A stretch of DNA of 64,000 nt from Bacteroidota bacterium (GTDB taxonomy: Bacteria; Bacteroidota; Bacteroidia; NS11-12g; UBA955). Shown one piece after another: positions 47,691-55,700 of this stretch. The position numbers and the translations under genes are program-made. Each line of letters starts with the position of its first letter. Position 1 is the stretch's first letter. The DNA lies in contig CAUJCT010000013.1 of assembly GCA_963169345.1 (NCBI GenBank), forward strand, positions 1-64,000. Direction: 5' to 3'. A model generated the notes under the pieces. The model saw only the letters and a program-made list of their open reading frames with translations, was not told the origin of the DNA and searched no databases.

Positions 47691-48224
47691 ATGCGCAAAA
47701 CAGTTATATACATCGCTACAAGTCTGGATGGCTACATTGCTAAACCCAACGACGATTTGAGTTTTTTAAAACTGGTAGAGAAAGAAGGTGAAGACTACGG
47801 ATATGCTGAATTTATTTCTGAAATAGACACCTTCATAATCGGTAGGAAAACTTACGACTGGGTAGCTAATAATATAGGCACTTCACATTATGATAACGGA
47901 GACAGAGATGTGATTGTTGTTAGCAGGACTGCCCGTTCAGACAATGGCAAAACAAGATTTTACAATGGTGATATAACGGAATTGATTTCAACATTAAAAC
48001 ATGAAGAAGGTAAAAACATATATTGTGATGGAGGTGCTGAAGTGATTCACGAATTGCTCAAAAACGATTTAGTAGATGAATTGACTATATCAGTTGTACC
48101 GATATTATTAGGTGCAGGGACTCGCTTGTTTAAAGACAACAGACCGGAGCAAATGCTGGAGCATGTTGAAACCAAAGCCTTTGACACCGGTTTGGTGCAG
48201 TTGAAATATAAGAGAAAAAGGTAA
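47691..48224 (+). CDS. Dihydrofolate reductase-like (RibD C-terminal type) protein
   Basis: 177 residues. MRKTVIYIATSLDGYIAKPN DDLSFL (split), then FIIGRKTYDWVANNIG, YCDGGAEVIHELLKNDLVDE and ISVVPILLGAGTRLF, the NADPH-binding DHFR-like fold of the RibD_C family. Usually annotated 'dihydrofolate reductase family protein'; the true substrate is unknown. It does not contain the folate residues of FolA as I know them. Single gene, followed by the 40-bp palindrome. Confidence 0.85.
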   Translation: MRKTVIYIATSLDGYIAKPNDDLSFLKLVEKEGEDYGYAEFISEIDTFIIGRKTYDWVANNIGTSHYDNGDRDVIVVSRTARSDNGKTRFYNGDITELISTLKHEEGKNIYCDGGAEVIHELLKNDLVDELTISVVPILLGAGTRLFKDNRPEQMLEHVETKAFDTGLVQLKYKRKR

Positions 48225-48294
48225 AGTTTAGAAGTTATTAACTGATTAAAAATAAGATTATTTTTAATATATAAAATTCTTATTCTAACATTTT

Positions 48295-48334
48295 TACTAC
48301 AAATAAGATTAGTATATTAATCTTATTTGTAGTA
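48295..48334. promoter_or_regulatory. 40-bp near-perfect palindrome overlapping the promoter of the AAA/DUF4143 gene
   Basis: Arms 48295-48311 and 48318-48334 are complementary over 17 bases (TACTACAAATAAGATTA and TAATCTTATTTGTAGTA) around a 6-base loop GTATAT. The right arm runs into a -7 box. The half-site AAATAAGATTA also occurs alone at 48250-48260. Position and length suggest an operator for a dimeric repressor; the regulator is not identified. The preceding 70 bases are A/T-rich. Confidence 0.75.
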
Positions 48335-48340
48335 TATTTG
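48333..48340 (+). promoter_or_regulatory. -7 box of the AAA/DUF4143 gene
   Basis: TATATTTG matches TAnnTTTG; the ATG follows 18 bases after it. The -33 region is inside the right arm and loop of the palindrome, so binding there would block the promoter. Confidence 0.5.
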
Positions 48341-48358
48341 CCATATAAAATCATCATA

Positions 48359-49795
48359 ATGCCGTTATTGCCAAATTTTTTAGAACAAGTTACAGATCGG
48401 TTAAAATTTGAAAATCCATGGTGGGTAAACGGAGAAGTTGATACTTATTATGGAGGAATGCAAAGGAGACTATATTTCGATTTATTTGCTCCAATTGTTA
48501 CAGAGTCCAGTATAAATCGGGCAGTAGTACTAATGGGGCCTCGCAGGGTTGGAAAGACAGTAATGATGCACCATGCCATTCAACATTTGATTGACAAGGG
48601 AACTGACCCATTAAAAATCGCTTATATTTCGATTGAAACACCCATATACAATAAAATAGGATTAGAGCAGCTATTTAGTCTTTGCAGGAATTCCAGCAAT
48701 CAAACCAATCCTAAAGGCTGGTATGTATTTTTTGATGAAATTCAATACCTGAAAGATTGGGAAGTCCATTTGAAATCTTTAGTTGACAGCTATCCTCATT
48801 CAAAGTTTATTGTATCAGGTTCAGCTGCTGCAGCATTAAAGCTCAAAAGCAATGAGAGTGGAGCTGGCCGTTTTACTGATTTTCTATTACCACCTTTAAC
48901 CTTCAATGAGTATTTGCATCTCAAGCAACTGGATCGATTGATAATTGAATCAAAACTTGAATGGAAAGGCAGTTTGACTCAGTTCTTTGACACAAATAAC
49001 ATACATGAGTTAAACAAACAATTTATTGACTATATCAATTTTGGCGGTTATCCTGAAGTTATTTTTTCAGAGAAAATTCAGAGCAATCCGGGCAGATACA
49101 TCAGAGCAGACATTATTGATAAAGTTTTGTTAAGAGATTTACCAAGTTTATATGGTATTCGGGATGTTCAGGAACTAAATTCTCTATTTACATCTATTGC
49201 ATTTAATAGCGGAGCCGAATTCAGTCTTGAAGAATTAAGCAAACATTCGGGTGTGCAAAAAAACACCATCAAACGATATATTGAATATCTGGAAGCCGCT
49301 TTTCTTATCAAAGTCGTGCATAAAATTTCGAACAAACCCAAACACTTTAAACGCGCTACTCAATTTAAAATTTATTTAACCAATCCTTCATTAAGAAGTG
49401 CATTATTTTCGCCATTGACTGTTCACGACCCTATGCTTGGTAATATGATTGAAACAGCAGTCTATTCTCAATGGATGCACAGAGAATGGCTGACTGTCTA
49501 TTATGCGCGCTGGCAAAAAGGTGAAGTAGATATGGTAAAGCTTGAAGATAATGGTTTTCAGCCTCAATGGGCTCTTGAGATAAAATGGAGTAACCAGTAT
49601 TTCGAAAAACCAGGTGACTTAAAATCTTTGATTCAGTATTTAAACGACAATGAATTAAACACTGCTATGGTAACTACTATTGATAAATCCGGTATAAAAA
49701 ACATCCATGATAAAAAACTTATTTTTGTACCTGCAGCTGTCTATGCATATACTGTTGGAAGAAATACCATTTTACAAAAACAAAATCGAAAATAA
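48359..49795 (+). CDS. AAA ATPase with DUF4143 (ATP-binding protein)
   Basis: 478 residues from the ATG at 48359; a TTG at 48338 sits in the -7 box, so it is not the start. Walker A VVLMGPRRVGKTVMMHHAI near residue 60, Walker B KGWYVFFDEIQYLKDWEVHL near 123-142, sensor-like SKFIVSGSAAAAL, and a C-terminal DUF4143 (about 215-450) with a winged-helix GVQKNTIKRYIEYLEAAFLI and an EVDMVKLED-like nuclease-fold segment. This family is widespread and of unknown function; some members are phage-defence candidates and others look like selfish or regulatory ATPases. The promoter palindrome makes self-regulation plausible. Confidence 0.88.
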   Translation: MPLLPNFLEQVTDRLKFENPWWVNGEVDTYYGGMQRRLYFDLFAPIVTESSINRAVVLMGPRRVGKTVMMHHAIQHLIDKGTDPLKIAYISIETPIYNKIGLEQLFSLCRNSSNQTNPKGWYVFFDEIQYLKDWEVHLKSLVDSYPHSKFIVSGSAAAALKLKSNESGAGRFTDFLLPPLTFNEYLHLKQLDRLIIESKLEWKGSLTQFFDTNNIHELNKQFIDYINFGGYPEVIFSEKIQSNPGRYIRADIIDKVLLRDLPSLYGIRDVQELNSLFTSIAFNSGAEFSLEELSKHSGVQKNTIKRYIEYLEAAFLIKVVHKISNKPKHFKRATQFKIYLTNPSLRSALFSPLTVHDPMLGNMIETAVYSQWMHREWLTVYYARWQKGEVDMVKLEDNGFQPQWALEIKWSNQYFEKPGDLKSLIQYLNDNELNTAMVTTIDKSGIKNIHDKKLIFVPAAVYAYTVGRNTILQKQNRK

Positions 49796-49867
49796 TTCCT
49801 ATTGACCTTTAACAAAATCATCCAATAAAATTAAGCTGAATATTAAAACATCTAATTATAATACATC

Positions 49868-50563
49868 ATGACAGAAGCACTCATACCTTTGATATCATTA
49901 ATCGCCTTAGAAGTGATTCTGGGAATCGACAATATTATCTTCATTTCGATTTTAGCAGATAAATTACCAGAAGACAAAAGAAATAAACTGCGCTACTGGG
50001 GCATCATTCTGGCTATGTTTATGCGTTTGGCTTTATTGGCGTTTATTTCATGGATATTAAAACTCGATCAGACATTATTCAGTGTTATGTCTATTGATTT
50101 TTCAGGAAAAGGTCTGATATTAATTGCAGGAGGTTTGTTCTTAATTTACAAGAGTACTCGCGAAATTTATCATAAGACAGAAACGCCAAAAGATGAAGAT
50201 ACGCCAAAGCCTAAAAACAGGAGCTTTAAACGACTTCTTTCGGAGGTCATTATATTGGATTTAGTGTTTTCCATCGACTCAATTATCACTGCTGTAGGAA
50301 TGGTTCAGCAATTATGGGTGATGTATGCGGCAGTTGTAACGACAGTTCTCATAATGCTTGTGGCATCAAAACCAATCAGCGAATTCATCAGAAAACATCC
50401 TTCATTTAAAATTCTTGCACTCTGCTTTTTAATGATGATAGGGGTATCGCTCATTGCAGAAGGCTTTCATTTTGAAATACCAAAAGGATACATCTACTTC
50501 TCTATGGCTTTTGCATTTATAGTGGATATTATACAGATGAAGGTTGAGAAGAGAAAAAGCTAA
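49868..50563 (+). CDS. TerC family membrane protein
   Basis: 231 residues with about seven membrane segments. The conserved acidic motifs LEVILGIDNIIFISILADKL (about 11) and LDLVFSIDSIITAVGMVQQL (about 134) are those of the TerC/manganese-exporter family. TerC members have been tied to Mn export and metallation of exported enzymes. The C-terminus DIIQMKVEKRKS ends where an octamer repeat begins: the stop codon TAA lies inside the first repeats, so the last one or two residues may be repeat-encoded. Single gene. Confidence 0.9.
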   Translation: MTEALIPLISLIALEVILGIDNIIFISILADKLPEDKRNKLRYWGIILAMFMRLALLAFISWILKLDQTLFSVMSIDFSGKGLILIAGGLFLIYKSTREIYHKTETPKDEDTPKPKNRSFKRLLSEVIILDLVFSIDSIITAVGMVQQLWVMYAAVVTTVLIMLVASKPISEFIRKHPSFKILALCFLMMIGVSLIAEGFHFEIPKGYIYFSMAFAFIVDIIQMKVEKRKS

Positions 50564-50710
50564 AAAGCTAAAAAGCTGAATTGCTGAAAGGCTGAATTGT
50601 GTCGCGGTAGAGTTGTTAAGTCGTTAAGTTGTTAAGTTGTTAAGTCGTTAAGTTGTTAAGTTGTTAAGTTGTTAAGTCGTTAAGTTGTTAAGTCGTTAAG
50701 TCGTAAAGCT
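50554..50710 (+). repeat. Composite octamer array: GCTGAA type, linker, then eleven GTTAAGTY octamers
   Basis: Three AAAAAGCT octamers (50554-50577), then GAATTGCT, GAAAGGCT, then TGTGTCGCGGTAGAG, then eleven consecutive octamers GTTAAGTC or GTTAAGTT at 50615-50702. The terC stop codon (50561-50563) lies in the first octamers. Because 8 is not a multiple of 3, the TAA in each octamer falls in all three frames every 24 bases, and the reverse complement (RACTTAAC) does the same. Confidence 0.95.
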
Positions 50711-50760
50711 TGTCGATAAGCTTAAAGATTCTCATATTTTATTACTCGGAGCATCATTGT

Positions 50761-50850
50761 CGCTTCCGTAAGCGTCGTCGATTTATCGCGACGCTCCAGA
50801 AATTGGAAGCCGTCGCTGATACCTGTCAGCCTTAGGCTGATCGCGATACT
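50761..50850 (+). repeat. Hairpin module with AATTGGAAGCCGTCGCTGA
   Basis: CTCCAGAAATTGGAAGCCGT then CGCTGATACCTGTCAGCC and GGCTGATCGCGAT. The element CAGCCTNNGGCTG is a small hairpin. The same words recur at 61631-61698 in a different order (CTGTCAGCC...GGCTGATCGCGAT...AATTGGAAGCCGTCGCTGA), so the module is dispersed and rearranged. Confidence 0.8.
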
Positions 50851-50979
50851 CCTCAAAAATTGAAGAAATTAATCTGTCTGACAAACTTAAATTTTAAGCA
50901 ATCCAAGTCCTTATGATTATTAACGACTATCGTATCCCGTATGACACGTGACAGGACATTCCATAATCACTAATACCGC

Positions 50980-51235
50980 GACACAATTCAGCTATTAAGC
51001 CTTTCAGCAATTCAGCTCTTCTCCCTGCCGTGTCAATCCCGTAGGTACGGGATAAATATTTCTGTGCTTTCTGCGTGTTCTCTCTTTGTTCAGCGTTCTA
51101 CCTCCCGATATTTATTCTTCCGTGTATTCCGTTTGCGCAAGCAAACCTTGGCCGTGTCAAACGCCTCTAAATATTTCTGTGCTTTCTGCGTGTTCTCTCC
51201 TTGTTTTGCGTTCTACCTCCCCTACTTAACTAATG
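50980..51235 (+). repeat. Two tandem ~100-bp intergenic modules
   Basis: Preceded by TACCGCGACACAATTCAGCT, the linker of the octamer islands. Copy 1 (51027-51107): GCCGTGTCAATCCCG ... TTTCTGTGCTTTCTGCGTGT TCTCTC then GTTCTACCTCCC. Copy 2 (51121-51222): CGTGTATTCCGTTTGCGCAAG, CCGTGTCAAACG, then the same TTTCTGTGCTTTCTGCGTGT to CTACCTCCCC. Inverted copies lie at 61741-61842 and 62083-62187. The stretch 50564-51279 otherwise holds no gene. Confidence 0.85.
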
Positions 51236-51279
51236 AAAGTCATTAAAAAGACTCAAAATATTTCAATTACTTTTGATAT

Positions 51280-51549
51280 ATGAAATCCTATAAATTTTGC
51301 CAAAGTTGTGGCTATCCACTCAGCAAAGACAAACAAGGTGGAGGTACCGAAAAAAACGGTTCCATCAGTCCAATGTACTGTTCTATGTGCTACGCAAATG
51401 GGCAATTTCTAACGCCACCCGAAATAGATACTCCTGAGAAAATGCAAAAATTCTGCATACAGGAAATGAAGAAATCAGGTATGAATGGCCTATTTGCCTG
51501 GCTGGCTACCCGAGGTATTCCAAGACTTGAACGCTGGAAAAAATCGTAA
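51280..51549 (+). CDS. Putative zinc-ribbon protein
   Basis: 89 residues. CQSCGYPLSKDKQGGGTEKN then SPMYCSMCYANGQFLTPPEI: two Cx2C pairs typical of the small 'putative zinc ribbon' (PF12674-like) family. No signal peptide. The C-terminus GLFAWLATRGIPRLERWKKS shares DNA with the start of the next frame. Function unknown; likely translated together with the cyclase-like protein that follows. Confidence 0.8.
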   Translation: MKSYKFCQSCGYPLSKDKQGGGTEKNGSISPMYCSMCYANGQFLTPPEIDTPEKMQKFCIQEMKKSGMNGLFAWLATRGIPRLERWKKS

Positions 51550-51565
51550 CCTAATAACATCTGTC

Positions 51566-52492
51566 TTGATTGAAAAATCTGTTTTAAACTGGCTGCTTGA
51601 AGGAGATGTATCCATTCAATTTCAGGTTAAACGCGATTTACTCGGTATAACCGATTTGTCTTTACAAAACAGAATAGAAAAGGATGGATGGGGTAAACTC
51701 ATTCTATCTAAACGACACAAGAACGGATCATGGGGTGAGAGATTCTATCAGCCAAAATGGATTTCCACGCATTACACATTGCTCGACCTGAGAAATCTTA
51801 ATTTACCCCAAAATAATCCCCTGATTAAATCATCAATTGAGCAAGTTCTTATGAACAATAAGGCGCTTGATGGTGGTATTCAACTGGGACCCTCCACTTA
51901 CAAAAACAGTGATATATGTGTCAATGGTATGTTCTTAAATTATGCCTCTTATTTTAAAACTGATGAGTCAAAATTAAAATCTGTCATTGATTCGATTCTC
52001 AAAGAACAAATGGAAGATGGCGGTTATAATTGCGAATCTAATCATGGTGGCGCTCAGCACAGTTCTTTGCATTCAACAATTTCAATACTCGAAGGTTTAC
52101 AGGAATTTCTGTATGCCGGTTATACCTACAGGAAATTGGAAATATTAAATTCTATACAAAATGGAATAGAATTTATTTTGATTCATCATTTGTATAAATC
52201 AGATAAAACCTGGGCAATCATTCAAAAGGATTTCTTAAAACTGACCTATCCCTGCCTTTGGAAATACGATGTTTTAAGAGCATTGGATTTTATGCAATAT
52301 GCCAAAATTCCATACGATCCAAGAATGGACGAAGCATTGGAATTTTTAAATTCAAAGAAAAACAAAAATGGTGTCTGGCCTATGCAGGCTGCCCATCCGG
52401 GAAAGGTTCATTTAGTTATGGAACCAACAAGTAAAGCCAGTCGGTGGAATACCTTAAGAGCATTGAAGGTTTTGCAATTTTATTCAAAATAA
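51566..52492 (+). CDS. Squalene-cyclase/prenyltransferase-like alpha/alpha-barrel protein
   Basis: 308 residues if the TTG at 51566 is used, which avoids overlapping the zinc-ribbon gene; the frame is open to an ATG at 51485 that would overlap it by 65 bases. The sequence has repeated helices with QW-like elements (GWGKLILSKRHKNGSWGERFYQ, split: KRHKNGSWGERF, and KNKNGVWPMQAAHPGKVH near the end; also GGYNCESNHGG near 160), as in prenyltransferase/squalene-oxidase repeat proteins. The DxDD acid motif of cyclases is not seen, so a cyclase activity is doubtful. Function unknown. Confidence 0.7.
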   Translation: MIEKSVLNWLLEGDVSIQFQVKRDLLGITDLSLQNRIEKDGWGKLILSKRHKNGSWGERFYQPKWISTHYTLLDLRNLNLPQNNPLIKSSIEQVLMNNKALDGGIQLGPSTYKNSDICVNGMFLNYASYFKTDESKLKSVIDSILKEQMEDGGYNCESNHGGAQHSSLHSTISILEGLQEFLYAGYTYRKLEILNSIQNGIEFILIHHLYKSDKTWAIIQKDFLKLTYPCLWKYDVLRALDFMQYAKIPYDPRMDEALEFLNSKKNKNGVWPMQAAHPGKVHLVMEPTSKASRWNTLRALKVLQFYSK

Positions 52493-52713
52493 TGATGCCC
52501 ATTGTTTTTGAAAACTACTTTTTACTTTAACTCTTATTTGGTCGGTTTTTTTCAAATTTCAACTAGTAGTTCAAATATTTTACCATTTTGTAAAATTTTA
52601 ATAAATTGATAATTATTAGTTTACAAAGGGAAACCCATATTTCCCAAATTTATTAAAAAATCCTCCTAAAAATGGATTATTTTAGTCGTTCATAACACTA
52701 AACACACATACAA

Positions 52714-55700
52714 ATGAGAAACATTTTACTCAAATCCATTTCATTTATTTTCACTATTTTTTTGCTGCAGGCAACAGCTTATGGGTCGTGTCCAATAGGA
52801 GGCCCATTGGATGTATGCGAAAATCAGACAGCAACTTATAGTGTAACGCCAAACCCCGGCGAGACCTATACATGGAATTGCACGGGAGGCGGACTTATTT
52901 CCGGCACTGGAAATAGTATTAGTATAACCTGGCCAGCTATTGGAACAGGTAATGTCACTTTAATTGTGAAGGATGCACTAAACAATGTCATCTGTACCAA
53001 TATCATTACTGTTACAGTACATGGTAAACCCAATCCGGTTATTACTCCTTCCTACATCTCCGGATGCGGAGGCAGAAAAGGTGGTAGCGGACAAGGTGAC
53101 AAAGAGGAGTGTCTGACAGCCTGTGACTCTACTTACATTACTTATTCTACACCTAATAATCCGGGCAGTACTTATGTCTGGACAATTACTGGTTCGGCAA
53201 CCTATACGAGCAGTGGCAATCAGGTAACAGTATTCTGGACCGGTATAGGAACAGGTTCTGTAAAAGTGGTAGAAACCAATGTTTGGGGTTGCAGTAAAGA
53301 AACTGAAGTTTGTGTCGAAATAGTAGGTAAACCTCAGGCTGCATTTACAACTTTACCAGGATTAAGCGGACCGGTAGTGAATGCCTGTTTGAATCAGGTG
53401 ATACAATTTATTGACCAGTCTGTACCAGGATTAGGTTCACCCATCAACTCCTGGAGCTGGTATTTTGGAGACGGCAATAATGCGTTTCAGTCAGCACCTG
53501 GATGGGGTAATACCTCACATGCCTATAGCAGTCCCGGCACCTATACAGTCATGCTGGTTGTCGAAAATCAGTGTAAATGCAAAGACACAGCCTATGTTAC
53601 TGTTGTAGTTTCAAATACAGTAGGACCTGAAATCTTTTGCATTTCAACGGTCTGTCCTGATGCTACAGTTACTTATACCTCTAATGCAAGCGGATGCAAC
53701 AACTACAACTGGAGTGTCACCAATGGTACTATCATTGGTTCTAATACCGATTCGACAGTCACAGTACAATGGGGCAGCAACGGACCAGGCAGTATTACGT
53801 TAAGCGTTAACTGCCCGGGTTTCTGCAATGTACCTACAACAGTTTTTGTTCCAATCATCACTCCAAATGCTACTATTAGCGGACCTTCACAGGTTTGTCT
53901 TGGCGAATGTGTTACCTACCATATCAGTTGTGATATCCCTATAGACAGTATCGAATGGCATTTCCCTCCAGGTGCAGTTGTACAGACTGACTCCATCAAT
54001 GTCCATGAAGTTCAAGTCTGTTTTTACAGCAATATTTCCGGCACTATAACAGCAGATTACTGGCATTTTACTCCGGGAGCAAAACCCCCATTGAACTGTG
54101 GAGGTCATTCTGCATTAAATGTTTCGGTGAAGCCTCAGATGTTTATGAGTGGGCCAAGCGACTTATGTGAAAATCAAACTTATAATTATTCTATCAGTCC
54201 TCCACCAACAGGCTCTATCAACTGGAGTATTACAGATATCAGCGGCAATACAACATACACAACGAATCTTATTACTGGTCCTGCGCCATTTACCGGGTTA
54301 TGGACTTACGGACCGGGGCAATTTATAGTGACTGCTACTGACATGTCTGGCAATTATTGCAACAGTCCGCTAAAAAAATATCTGACGGTACATCCGACTC
54401 CACCACCGGTAGATACAGTTTATGGACCTAGTCCTGTTTGTCCAAATTACTCTTATGTATACACCGCAGTTCCAACATCCGGAAATTATTTCATAGGATG
54501 GCAGGTCAGCAATGGCAGCCCTTCCACAGGCATTGGCAATACGTTGAGCATTACCTGGGGCCCAGTTGGTCCATATACCATCAGCGTATATCAAATTGAC
54601 CCTGTCACTGGTTGCAAATCCTCTGCCACCATTATGAATGTTAATCCGGCATTACCACTTACTCCCTCTGTCATCAACGGACCGGATACAGTTTGTGCGA
54701 ATGGTTTATCCAATTACAGCACGACATCACCGGGTGATGATTATATATGGAGTATTAATCCGGGTATTGCAGGTAGTGTTGGCACAGGGCAGCACACTTC
54801 TAATATGGGCGTTCAATGGAACAACTACAATGGTCCAGCCTGGGTTGTATTAACTACAAAACTATGTGGTGCTCAAAGACGAGATTCTATTTTGGTACAG
54901 GTCATCAATGCTCCGAACCCGAACATCATCATCCCTCCTTCCATTTGCCAGGGCACTACTCTTTCAGCAATTTCAACTACAATAGCTGCTACCTATTCAT
55001 GGAATTTTGGAGACGGAGGTACCTTAGTTGGTTATCCTGGCAACCATGTATATACTTCACCCGGCAATTATGTAGTAACACTAACTGTTACTTATGGCAG
55101 TGTTTGCCCGGGTACAGGAGTAGCAACAGCCAATCTGTCTGTGCTACCAAAACCAGATGTAAATATCTCCACCCCTGATCCAAATTTATACTGCAACCCT
55201 CCTATTTCAACAACGATGAGCGTAGCCGCACCAACGTTTGGATTGACATATCAATGGTACAATCCTTCGTCCATTAGCGGAGCAACAAGCACTTCCTATA
55301 CTGCTACTTCAACAGGTTCTTATTATGTAGTGGCAACCAGTCCTAATGGTTGCAAGGATACCAGTAATGTCATTGTGGTATCAACTGGTAATTGCCCTTC
55401 ATCCTGTACACCTGCACCATACACTTTAGATTACAACAGAATCAGATTAGGTTGCAATACAGACAGTTTTATAGCTATAACCTCTTCGGGTATTATCAAT
55501 CTGAGCTGGAACTACGATGACCCATACAACCCTTCCAGTGGTTCGGGAACGCCTGTCACTCACACTTTCACTGAACCTGGATATTACAGAGTAAAATTGT
55601 GTGCTGATGTACCAAATTCTGCTGGTACAGGATATTGCAACATTTGTATATACAAAGTCGACACCATCAAATATGTTCCCGACTTCTTCGACTCTATGTA

